58,124 nt of DNA from Paludibacteraceae bacterium (GTDB taxonomy: Bacteria; Bacteroidota; Bacteroidia; Bacteroidales; Paludibacteraceae): NCBI GenBank assembly GCA_024401475.1, contig JAKSKZ010000020.1:1-58124 (forward strand). Reading direction: 5' to 3'. Below, piece after piece: positions 16,443 through 24,180 of this stretch. The notes below the pieces were generated by a model. That model did not search any database, was not told the origin of the DNA, and saw only the letters and a list, made by a program, of their open reading frames with translations. The stretch's first letter is position 1; every line of letters begins with the position of its first letter. A program made the position numbers and the translations under genes.

Positions 16443-16649
16443 ATTTCTTACTTTATAAATTTTCAGTTTTTTCAACGCACAAAAATAATTCATAAAAATG
16501 TATATATGAAATTTTACAGGCGTTTTTTTTGCATATAAGAACACAACTCATCTCAATAGAAGCATTACATTCTATTCCTTTGTGTTCAAATGGCCTTATA
16601 TTCAAAGAGAATAATGAATTCAATGCATTGTGATTCTACCAACATTGAA

Positions 16650-16706
16650 CGCCTAACGGTGCATTGAAACCGACATTCCTTTATGGATTATATATTAATG
16701 AAAATC
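16650..16706 (+). repeat. Left copy of the inverted repeat bracketing the hsd operon
   Basis: It starts CGCCTAACGG, continues through CATTCCTTTATGGATTATA and ends ATGAAAATC. The reverse complement of 25853-25908 shares these blocks in the same order with few mismatches and a one-base indel. It is followed at some distance by the hsdR stop at 16888. Confidence 0.7.
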
Positions 16707-16839
16707 AAATAAATATCTAAAATAAAATATTTTTTCCGTTAGAAAATTAACACATTGATTCTCGTTAGTCAAGCTCAGTAAATTCAAAAGGCTCTGTCAT
16801 ATTTATGACTGATTTGTTTGCGCAAAGGCCCAAAAACTC

Positions 16840-16877
16840 AAAAATCCCTCGAAATCAATTTATAGAGGTCACCTTAA
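16840..16877 (+). mobile_element. Solo end of the same element family as the MITE at 56953-57156
   Basis: AATTTATAGAGGTCACCTTA plus the closing A (16857-16877) equals the MITE terminal repeat, and the preceding AAAAATCCCTCGAAATC matches the MITE's inner end with two mismatches. The outer TTAA boundary faces hsdR, 11 bp from its stop. No partner end was found nearby, so this is a truncated remnant. Confidence 0.65.
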
Positions 16878-16887
16878 AATTTTTGAC

Positions 16888-19800
16888 TCAACATCCCATA
16901 TACCTTTTCAACCAACCTTCCAATTTTTCTAATACCGTACGTTTCTTTTCTTCTCGTTTGTTGCCGGCACCGAACAACGGCATTGGTGGTAAAATACTGG
17001 TTAGCGACATTCCACTCGTTTCAACATAGCCGTTGGCTTCCGATGCATCCATCAGAGTGCGTGTTTTTTCCGCGTCGAGTTTCTCCTCCTCGATAATGGC
17101 ATTCAATTCACGTTCTCGTTCACAACGAACAAAACGCTCCCACAACTCGGTAACATCGTGCCGTTGTGGTTCCTTAGGTTGTCCATAGACAGACGGTTTT
17201 TCAGCAGCCACAAGAAATCCGCCTTCCTCTTGCAGGAATGTGCTCCAATCGTCAGTCTCATCAGCATCGCCAAACTTCGAGCCGGCCTTTGGTGTCATGC
17301 TCTCAATGAACCTCTCAATGAGTTCCTTTTTGTCACGCATATCTGGGCTGGAAGATACAGCCTTGATAATCTTGACCATAATCTCCTTGTTCGAGCAGTT
17401 GCTATCGTGATATTCCTGCACCAACTGAAGGATATAGGTGATGTCAATCTCCACTTGTTTTACCAAATCCATCTCGAAGATTATGTCTTCGTCAATTAGT
17501 TCGGCAGCATGTTCCTCGCCCTTGTTCTTGACCATCTCATCGTGGTAGTCGATATACTTGCTGGTGTAGTCTTGCATGTCGGCATCGTTGATGATCTTCT
17601 TCTCTTCATCGAACTCGTCGAAGGCGGAAAGCAAGTTCTGCAACTTAAGGATACGGCTGTAGAGTTTGACGAACTTCTTTTTCTGTTCCTCGGTCATGAT
17701 GCCTCCACCTGTGATAACCTCAACAGGGAACTCTTGCAAGAGGGCCTCCACGTCTTCCTTATAGCCGTTAACATGCTTGCCCTTCTTGTCTTCATGACCG
17801 AAATAGTAGTCGAAGAACGGACGGAGCAACACTATACCGCCAGCATCCTTGTCGCCAAACAAACCCAACGCATCGTTGGTGGCCTGTTCAAGGTTACGGA
17901 AGCATACGATATTACCGCAGTCTTTCACCGCGTTCAGTATTCGGTTGGTACGGCTATAGGCTTGCAGCAAGCCGTGCATCTTCAGGTTTTTGTCCACCCA
18001 AAGGGTGTTGAGCGTCTTGGCATCGAAACCGGTCAGGAACATACCCACAACGATAAGGATGTCTATCTGCTTGTTCTTCATGCGAAGCGACACATCCTTG
18101 TAGTAGTTCTGGAACTTGTCGCCATCGGTGCTGTAGCTTGTGCCCCATTCGGCATTGTAGTCTTGAATAGCCAACTCCAAAGCATCGCGACTGCTCTTGT
18201 CGAGTTGTGCGGCACTTTCCGGATTCTCGTCTTCCAACAGTCCGCTCTCGTCATCGTCCGGATTGGCGGCAAAGGTGAAGATGGTGGCAATCTTCAGTTT
18301 CGGATTGCCAGGCTCGGCCATCTGCTTCTTAAACTCGTTGTAGTAGGCAATGGCCATAGGCACGCTGTCAACGGCAAAGATGGAGTTGAAGCCTCGCGTC
18401 ACCTTGCGTTCACGCTGTTCGTTGACCTTTACCCTACCCTTCGTCTTGCTCATTTCCTCCACATTGGTGGTGATGCTGTAATTGTAGGCGTCGGCACCCT
18501 GCTTGGTCTTTTGTGCGAAGTGGTCGAGGATATACTTGGCAACGATTTTAGTGCGTTTAGGCGAATGGAGTGCCTCTTCGGTATCTATCCCCCACACATC
18601 CTTGCTCTCCACATCGTCCTTCATACGCATAGTGCGTTCGTAGTCCACACGGAAACGGAGCACGTTCTTATCGTTGATGGCGTTGATGATGGTGTAGGTA
18701 TGTAGTTTGTCGCCAAACGCCTGCTCGGTAGTAAGCAAAGCGCCACCTGCGTTCTTGGTAAAGATGGGAGTTCCGGTAAAACCGAAAATCATGTATTTCT
18801 TGAAACGCTTGTTGATGACCTCACGCATATCGCCGAACTGACTTCGGTGGCACTCGTCGAAAATCAGCACCACATTCTTGTCGAGAACATTGACAATCTC
18901 TTCCTTCTTCTTGAGCAGGATGCTCAGTTTCTGAATGGTAGTGATAATGATGCTACAGTTCGGATCATTCAACTGCTTTTGCAGAATCTTGTAGTTGCTG
19001 TTGCCGTTGGCACAGTCCTTCTCGAAGTTGTCATACTCCTTCATGGTCTGGTAGTCCAAGTCCTTTCGGTCAACCACGAAAAGCACTTTCTCAACACCTT
19101 CCATCTTGCTTGCCAGCTGGGCAGTCTTGAAGGAAGTCAGGGTCTTACCACTACCAGTGGTGTGCCAGATGTAACCACCACCCTTTATTGTGCCCTGCAG
19201 TTTGTTGAGCATAGCCACATTGATGCGTTGCAGGATCTTCTCTGTTGCGGCAATCTGATAGGGACGCATCACCAAGAGTTGCTTGTCGGCATTGAACACG
19301 CAGTACTTGGTAAGGATGTTCAAGATGGTATGCTTGGCAAAGAAAGTGCGGGTGAAATCGTCCAAATCTGGCAGGTTACGGCACTCCTGGTCGCTCCAGT
19401 AGGAAGTGAACTCGAAGCTGTTGGCATCGGTCTTCTTGTGGCGTTGCTGTTTTTTCAGTTCCTCCACATGGGCGTAGCGTGTGGTGTTGCTGTAGTATTT
19501 GGTATCGGTGCCGTTACTAATGACAAAGATCTGCACATAATCGTACAGGCCTGTCCCACTCCAGAACGAGTCGTTTTGGTAACGGTTGATTTGGTTGAAC
19601 GCCTCCTTGATGTTTACACCTCTGCGCTTTAGTTCGATGTGTACCAAAGGCAGACCGTTGACCAAGATAGTGACATCGTAGCGGTTGCTATGGGCTCCAC
19701 CATCGGGAGTGTATTGGTTGATGACCTGAAGGATGTTGCTGTAAATACTCTTCTTGTCAATCAAACGGATATTCTTGGTCTCACCGTTGTCGAGCGTTAT

Positions 19801-20130
19801 GTTGAGAATCTCATTGCGTTGGATAGTCTCGGTCTTGTCTGCAATACCCTTGCTGTTATCCGCAATCTGTCCGAGCAGTGTTTTCCACTCGTTATCAGAT
19901 AGAACGATATTGTTGAGTTTTTGCAAGCACTCACGAAGGTTCTCCACCATCTGATTATCGGTGGTGAGGTTCTTCTTGTATTCGTAGCCTTGCTTTTGGA
20001 GTTGGTCAATCAGCGACTGCTCCAACTCGTTCTCGCTTTGGTAGCCTGTACGGGTGCGCTCTGGCGCATCGTACTTGGCTACGACGGTAGCGTTCTCTAA
20101 CTCGGCAATGATGTTATATTGGGTGCACAT
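16888..20130 (-). CDS. hsdR: Type I restriction endonuclease, R (restriction/translocase) subunit
   Basis: 1080 residues. The N-terminal nuclease domain has the PD-(D/E)XK pattern in YDVTILVNGLPLVHIELKRR (about residues 150-170). The SF2 motor follows: Walker A IWHTTGSGKTLTSF, the DEAD-type box VVLIFDECHRSQFGD, motif III GFTGTPIF, and the later MFLTGFDAKTLNTLWVDK and GLLQAYSRTNRI. A helical C-terminal part binds HsdM. With M and S it cleaves unmodified DNA after ATP-driven translocation. It starts 3 nt past the upstream gene's stop, so it is co-transcribed and last in the operon. Its GC content looks higher than that of the accessory genes before it. Confidence 0.95.
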   Translation of the reverse strand: MCTQYNIIAELENATVVAKYDAPERTRTGYQSENELEQSLIDQLQKQGYEYKKNLTTDNQMVENLRECLQKLNNIVLSDNEWKTLLGQIADNSKGIADKTETIQRNEILNITLDNGETKNIRLIDKKSIYSNILQVINQYTPDGGAHSNRYDVTILVNGLPLVHIELKRRGVNIKEAFNQINRYQNDSFWSGTGLYDYVQIFVISNGTDTKYYSNTTRYAHVEELKKQQRHKKTDANSFEFTSYWSDQECRNLPDLDDFTRTFFAKHTILNILTKYCVFNADKQLLVMRPYQIAATEKILQRINVAMLNKLQGTIKGGGYIWHTTGSGKTLTSFKTAQLASKMEGVEKVLFVVDRKDLDYQTMKEYDNFEKDCANGNSNYKILQKQLNDPNCSIIITTIQKLSILLKKKEEIVNVLDKNVVLIFDECHRSQFGDMREVINKRFKKYMIFGFTGTPIFTKNAGGALLTTEQAFGDKLHTYTIINAINDKNVLRFRVDYERTMRMKDDVESKDVWGIDTEEALHSPKRTKIVAKYILDHFAQKTKQGADAYNYSITTNVEEMSKTKGRVKVNEQRERKVTRGFNSIFAVDSVPMAIAYYNEFKKQMAEPGNPKLKIATIFTFAANPDDDESGLLEDENPESAAQLDKSSRDALELAIQDYNAEWGTSYSTDGDKFQNYYKDVSLRMKNKQIDILIVVGMFLTGFDAKTLNTLWVDKNLKMHGLLQAYSRTNRILNAVKDCGNIVCFRNLEQATNDALGLFGDKDAGGIVLLRPFFDYYFGHEDKKGKHVNGYKEDVEALLQEFPVEVITGGGIMTEEQKKKFVKLYSRILKLQNLLSAFDEFDEEKKIINDADMQDYTSKYIDYHDEMVKNKGEEHAAELIDEDIIFEMDLVKQVEIDITYILQLVQEYHDSNCSNKEIMVKIIKAVSSSPDMRDKKELIERFIESMTPKAGSKFGDADETDDWSTFLQEEGGFLVAAEKPSVYGQPKEPQRHDVTELWERFVRCERERELNAIIEEEKLDAEKTRTLMDASEANGYVETSGMSLTSILPPMPLFGAGNKREEKKRTVLEKLEGWLKRYMGC

Positions 20131-20133
20131 AGT

Positions 20134-20724
20134 CTAATTAGTTTTCAAAACAATCCAAGGACTTCTGTTATCTTTTGTTGCCTTTTCGATAAATCCATTT
20201 TTTCGAAGGAAAGACAAGTCAGTCTCAATTGTACGCTTGGTAACGCCCAAAGTTTTTGCGAAACTTCTGGCAGTCAGACTACCGTCTTTAATCAAGAGTT
20301 TTAGTATATTTTTTTGTCTTTCAATTAATTGACTACCGAAATCACTACCGAAATCACTACCGAAATCACTACCGAAATCACTACCGAAATTTCGATTTAC
20401 TTCTTTCTGTCTGAATATATTAATCACAAGACCTCCATCCCTTTCTTCGATTGTTGGTATCGGTAACCCTACTTTTCTAAATCCATCAATCACCTTGCTA
20501 ATGCCACGTCCCCATGCCTCAATAAACCCCGCCTTATTAAAAACATTAGCAATATTCATGTTACGCGGTTTAGAAGAGTGCTTAGCCAACAAGGTCTCTA
20601 TTGTATAGCCAACAGGCAATTGCCCTTCGTTCCACAATTCAATATGATCGGTATAGACATGCATAAGTATAGGATATCCTGGATATTGCTTGTGCACAAT
20701 GGCATTATACAACAACTCACGCAT
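20134..20724 (-). pseudogene. 5'-truncated RecG/AlbA-type ATP-binding regulator (C-terminal part)
   Basis: 196 residues beginning at MRELLYNAIVHKQYPG, a motif normally found in the middle of AlbA_2 (Schlafen-like)/HATPase_c_4 proteins of about 400-550 residues. The conserved LRELL(V)NAIVHRDY block, YTDHIELWNEGQLP and IEAWGRGISKVIDGF are present, then an (FGSD)n linker and a winged-helix end (LTARSFAKTLGVTKRTIETDL). The AlbA_2 domain is missing and the codon just before the ATG is TGA. The 5' half was lost by a deletion that joined it to the remnant at 20717-20776. It may still be translated by coupling and act as a small regulator. Full-length relatives are frequent in type I hsd loci. Confidence 0.7.
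20332..20391 (-). repeat. 12-bp tandem repeat, five units, coding for (FGSD)n
   Basis: ACTACCGAAATC is repeated five times, the last unit with one change, and encodes FGSD x4 then FGSQ between the ATPase-like domain and the winged helix. Copy-number change would lengthen the linker by four residues without breaking frame. Confidence 0.9.
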
Positions 20725-20776
20725 TCATAAACACGTCATCCGCAACGCCTTCGACAAGCACTAAATAGTTTGTCAT
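20717..20776 (-). pseudogene. Remnant 5' end of a TOPRIM-type (DUF3226/RloB-like) partner gene
   Basis: Nineteen codons, MTNYLVLVEGVADDVFMNA, then TGA. The ATG starts one nucleotide after the ATPase stop, a spacing that implies translational coupling. The pattern LVLVEGxxDDxF is what TOPRIM domains of DUF3226, DUF4435 and RloB-type proteins begin with, and such genes commonly follow an AAA ATPase of this kind. The frame ends where the RecG-like fragment begins, the two overlapping by 8 nt. I infer a deletion that removed most of this gene and the start of the next. The match rests on a short motif. Confidence 0.5.
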
Positions 20777-20777
20777 A

Positions 20778-21860
20778 TCAATCTCTTAATTCAAGTTGAT
20801 TATCAATAGCTGTTTTTATATTTTCTCCGTCGTAACGATAACTACGCATAACATCATCTTTATTTTTTGTTATGGTATAGACACATACATCATTCTCATT
20901 CTCCGGATTGATCGATTTTGCCAATTCTTGAAGCACCTCTTTACTATGTGTTGTTATCATTAGCTGAATTTCATTCGATTTTGCTAAACGAATGATACTT
21001 TTCCACAAAAGAGGATATACAGAGAAATGAATTCCATTGTCGACCTCATCGATGAGAAGAACTTTATTTTTTTTCCCTGCGACACAAGTTATTATATACA
21101 AGAACTTCTTTAGTCCATCACCACACATACTGATTGGGATAAGCTTGTCTACCCCCTCAAAACTAACATAAGTGGAATCCGGCAAAACCTCAATATTTGC
21201 AATTCTTTGATCGAACAAACGGACTAATTCTAATACTTCGTCTTTCTTGTTTGCTCTAATCAAGGAAGATAATTCATCAGTTATTTGAAAAGCACTTGTG
21301 TCTGAAGCTATATATTGTGCATTAATAACTTCCTGGTATCCCTGAACATTATCCTGACTATACTGACCATTTTCGTAAGTGCAGAAATCACATTTGAAAG
21401 ATCTTTTATTTTCTATTTTGCCATTTGCACTTTTTTTCCCGTATTCGCCATTGATAGACATACAAATAGCATTAACTCTTTGTTCAGAAGACATTATCAT
21501 GCCATTCCTTACTATTGGCCCTTGTATTGTCTTACTATTGCTTAATGATATACACATAGAACGATATCCTCCGTCCGTGAGCAACCCTGTAAATGTAGGT
21601 TTGTTGTGCATCTGTACATTATGGAAAATATAGTCAATCTGACCTAAAGGATTAACTGATTGCGTGGGATCACGAAAACAATTAACTCTGCTGGGAAGAC
21701 TTGCATTAGACATACCAGAAAGGAGAAAAACAGATTCAAGAATCGTTGTTTTTCCGAAATTATTTTTACCCAAAAAAACGTTGACCGAATTTAGGTTTTC
21801 CAATTTCAACTCGCTAATACCGCGAAAATTCTTTATTGTTATGTCTTTGTATAATGCCAT
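20778..21860 (-). CDS. AAA family ATPase (AAA_15/AAA_21, RloA/AriA-like)
   Basis: 360 residues with ABC-type ATPase motifs: N-terminal YKDITIKNFRGISELKLENL, Walker A FLGKNNFGKTTILES (about residues 30-45), a signature-like SMCGDGLKKFLYI, Walker B VLLIDEVDNGIHFSV and the H-loop LMITTHSKEVLQEL. A CxxC (KCDFCTYENG) lies mid-chain. Such ATPases pair with TOPRIM effectors in OLD-, PARIS- and Rlo-type defence; here the expected partner is reduced to a 19-codon scar immediately downstream. The gene is 63 bp past hsdS in the hsd operon and could have its own promoter in that gap. Without an effector it may be inactive or an antitoxin-like sensor. Confidence 0.85.
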   Translation of the reverse strand: MALYKDITIKNFRGISELKLENLNSVNVFLGKNNFGKTTILESVFLLSGMSNASLPSRVNCFRDPTQSVNPLGQIDYIFHNVQMHNKPTFTGLLTDGGYRSMCISLSNSKTIQGPIVRNGMIMSSEQRVNAICMSINGEYGKKSANGKIENKRSFKCDFCTYENGQYSQDNVQGYQEVINAQYIASDTSAFQITDELSSLIRANKKDEVLELVRLFDQRIANIEVLPDSTYVSFEGVDKLIPISMCGDGLKKFLYIITCVAGKKNKVLLIDEVDNGIHFSVYPLLWKSIIRLAKSNEIQLMITTHSKEVLQELAKSINPENENDVCVYTITKNKDDVMRSYRYDGENIKTAIDNQLELRD

Positions 21861-21923
21861 AAACGAACTATATATTTCAAATACAAAAATAATGATTTTT
21901 CAATAACGTCTTACCATTATCTT

Positions 21924-23156
21924 TCAAAACCTCAACATCTCATCCCTATAATGCTCATATCTCTTCTTGCTTAATTCCAATGCGGATGTCAAGGCAGATA
22001 TGGAGGATTCAAAGGAATCTAGGGTTTTGACAATTTCGTTTTGAATATCTTCATTTGGCAATTTGATTGTCAACCCACTCAATTTCTCTTGTGAAATATT
22101 AGGCACAGAACCTATTCCTGCAAACTTTTTAACGTCATATTGTATTTCGCCTCTTGTTAAATAGTAATAGAGGTATTTATTTGAACATTGTACATTTTTA
22201 AGCACTACCAACTGAGGATTTATTGTCGTTTTTTCAACCAGTTCAGTTACTATTGCAACTTTTCCTACAGTAGATCCAGTCTTACAGAAAATCACGTCAT
22301 TTAGATTAACCATAATTTCTGGTGATTCTTCATATTTATCCCATGAAATATATGCACAATCATCAAAAAATAATTTAGAATTTTCTATGTTACCCGGACT
22401 TAGAGAAATTGCCCCTTCTCCTTTTTTTACTTGATCTTCTCTCGTATATCCTCTAAAACCAATTCTTCCTTTTATATCGCAAATCTCTCCTAACGTCTTC
22501 GTTTCCCATCCTTCCTTCGCCGTCAGCATCTCCTCTCTATAATACTCATACTGCTTCTTTCTCAACTCAATGAGTTTCTCCAACTGCTCCTGCTGCTCCA
22601 CAAACTTGTCCAATATGCGGACTATCTCGGTTTGGACGGGTAGTGGTGGTAGGGGGATTTCAAATTTTGAAAGCAAAGCTTGAGTTAGATGTTTTATTGT
22701 GCCATTAGTATGATTATGTATCATAAACTCTTGAAAATATCCAGAAAGCATATAATGCATTAAGAATTTTTGGTTTAACAAACCAGTTTTATCTCTGACA
22801 ACAAATAAACCACCATTCAATGTAGATGACATAGGCAAATCCTCTATATAGGCAATCTTACCTAATGTACCATCCTTAGTTATCAATAAATCACCTTGCA
22901 CAATTTGAATGTTGGTGTCTTGATTATACCTATCTTCGTCTACATAAACACAAGAATCAAAATCTATTCTATTATATCGTGTTATATCTGTTCCTGTTAT
23001 TAGTTTGTAATTTCCAAATGTCCTATAATCAGCTTTTGTAAGTCCTTGCCATCCTATTCTTGCCTTTAATGTACAAACATCTGTGAGTTTCTTCCATTCC
23101 ACACCATTAGGGCAAAGTTCTTGGATCAATTTTTCAATCTTGTTCATAGCAATCAT
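21924..23156 (-). CDS. hsdS: Type I restriction-modification specificity (S) subunit
   Basis: 410 residues with two target-recognition domains. TRD1 covers about residues 18-180 (VEWKKLTDVC to LPPLPVQTEIV), and TRD2 about 225-370 (WETKTLGEICDIKGR to LPNEDIQNEIV). Each is followed by a helix; both helices end in a shared pattern, KKQYEYYREEML and KKRYEHYRDEML, the coiled-coil spacers that set the distance between the two half-sites. It directs HsdM and HsdR to their sequence. Its ATG overlaps the DUF1016 stop as ATGA; an ATG three codons later is an alternative. No recombinase or spare hsdS fragment lies nearby, so shufflon-type switching is unlikely in this window. Confidence 0.93.
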   Translation of the reverse strand: MIAMNKIEKLIQELCPNGVEWKKLTDVCTLKARIGWQGLTKADYRTFGNYKLITGTDITRYNRIDFDSCVYVDEDRYNQDTNIQIVQGDLLITKDGTLGKIAYIEDLPMSSTLNGGLFVVRDKTGLLNQKFLMHYMLSGYFQEFMIHNHTNGTIKHLTQALLSKFEIPLPPLPVQTEIVRILDKFVEQQEQLEKLIELRKKQYEYYREEMLTAKEGWETKTLGEICDIKGRIGFRGYTREDQVKKGEGAISLSPGNIENSKLFFDDCAYISWDKYEESPEIMVNLNDVIFCKTGSTVGKVAIVTELVEKTTINPQLVVLKNVQCSNKYLYYYLTRGEIQYDVKKFAGIGSVPNISQEKLSGLTIKLPNEDIQNEIVKTLDSFESSISALTSALELSKKRYEHYRDEMLRF

Positions 23157-24169
23157 TTTTTCAGTTCGGGATGTTGCAAATAAAAAATCTGTTTTTGCTT
23201 CTCAATTTCAGCACGAAGTTGCTCTTGTGTTGGAAGGTACAATTTATACTTTGTCGCAAAAATCTGTTCATTTCCATTAAGAATTGAATACTTTGCTATA
23301 TCTTCATCCGTTTCCGAACACAACACTATTCCAATTGTAGGATTATCTCCTTCCGTCCGTTTAAGTTCATCATACATACGGACATACATATCCATCTGTC
23401 CAACATCCTGATGTGTGACTTTCCCTACTTTCAAATCAATCAGAACATAACATTTCAGTATCACGTTATAAAACACCAAATCGATAAAATAGTCTTCTGA
23501 AGCAGTTCTGACCAACTGCTGGCGTTTCATAAACGCAAAACCTTGTCCCATCTCCATTATAAAGTCACGCAAATGGGTTATTATGGCATTCTCTAACTGA
23601 CTTTCGGAATAAGATTCGTCTTGCTTAAAACCTAAGAACTCGGCAACAACAGGATTCTTTATAATCTCTAATTTACTAGCTGCCTGTTCTGCTTCCGTCT
23701 TAACTGGTATCAGCAAATGTCTCTCATAGTATTGGGTGCTTATATTACGATCTAAAGTCCTCACACTCCACATCTCTTTTGACGCTGTTTCCAAATACCA
23801 TCTGATAGCCTCTGCGTTTTCCAATCTTAGGCTTCGATAAATATGAGTCCACATGAGATTTGGAAATCGCGATTTCCAAATCTCAAAATCAGGAATCGTG
23901 ATATAAAATTGACGAAAAGAACGAAGATATCTTGCACTATAGCCATTGCCGTAATCTTTACGCAGTTCAATAGCGATTTTATCAATCAACTGCTTCCCAT
24001 ACTCAGCTCTTTCTTGGCCTTTCTGCTCCTCTTCCACTATACGTCTGCCTATATTCCAATAAGTGTTTACCATGACAAGGTTGACCGACGAATATGCCGC
24101 CTGTCTGCCTTGTTCTATTATCGTTTTTATGTCGTTGACGCAATTGTCAGTCTTAACAATATCAGCCAT
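23153..24169 (-). CDS. DUF1016 (YhcG-like) PD-(D/E)XK nuclease-family protein
   Basis: 338 residues. The N-terminal DUF1016_N region reads NTYWNIGRRIVEEEQ, YGKQLIDKIAIEL and YSARYLRSFRQFY, and the C-terminal nuclease-like domain has YFIDLVFYN and CYVLIDLKVGKVTHQDVGQM, giving the Asp and Asp-x-Lys of a PD-(D/E)XK site. Proteins of this family are common inside type I loci and have been linked to defence, but their mechanism is unclear. It lies 11 bp after hsdM and overlaps hsdS by 4 bp, so it is an integral part of the operon. Confidence 0.92.
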   Translation of the reverse strand: MADIVKTDNCVNDIKTIIEQGRQAAYSSVNLVMVNTYWNIGRRIVEEEQKGQERAEYGKQLIDKIAIELRKDYGNGYSARYLRSFRQFYITIPDFEIWKSRFPNLMWTHIYRSLRLENAEAIRWYLETASKEMWSVRTLDRNISTQYYERHLLIPVKTEAEQAASKLEIIKNPVVAEFLGFKQDESYSESQLENAIITHLRDFIMEMGQGFAFMKRQQLVRTASEDYFIDLVFYNVILKCYVLIDLKVGKVTHQDVGQMDMYVRMYDELKRTEGDNPTIGIVLCSETDEDIAKYSILNGNEQIFATKYKLYLPTQEQLRAEIEKQKQIFYLQHPELKK

Positions 24170-24180
24170 AGCACTACTGG

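Larger units (their letters stand above)
16443..16887. other. Intergenic region at the hsdR end of the restriction island: nested palindrome, inverted-repeat copy and IS end
   Basis: About 445 bp without a gene. From left: a nested inverted repeat (outer arms GAACACAA 16539-16546 / TTGTGTTC 16580-16587; inner arms AATAGAA 16555-16561 / TTCTATT 16570-16576); one copy of the repeat that recurs inverted at 25853-25908; and an IS-like end at 16840-16877. The junction looks like an assembly of mobile-element boundaries. Confidence 0.6.

Noticed and set aside
17509..18705. 398-codon open frame on the plus strand opposite hsdR
   Set aside because: An antisense shadow of hsdR; its His/Val/Leu-rich translation is typical of a reversed frame and has no family match.
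20300..20410. CRISPR-like array at the 12-bp repeats
   Set aside because: The repeats are head-to-tail with no spacers and are translated as FGSD.
21924..23156. Invertible hsdS shufflon
   Set aside because: Only one hsdS gene, no inverted TRD copies and no site-specific recombinase in the window.
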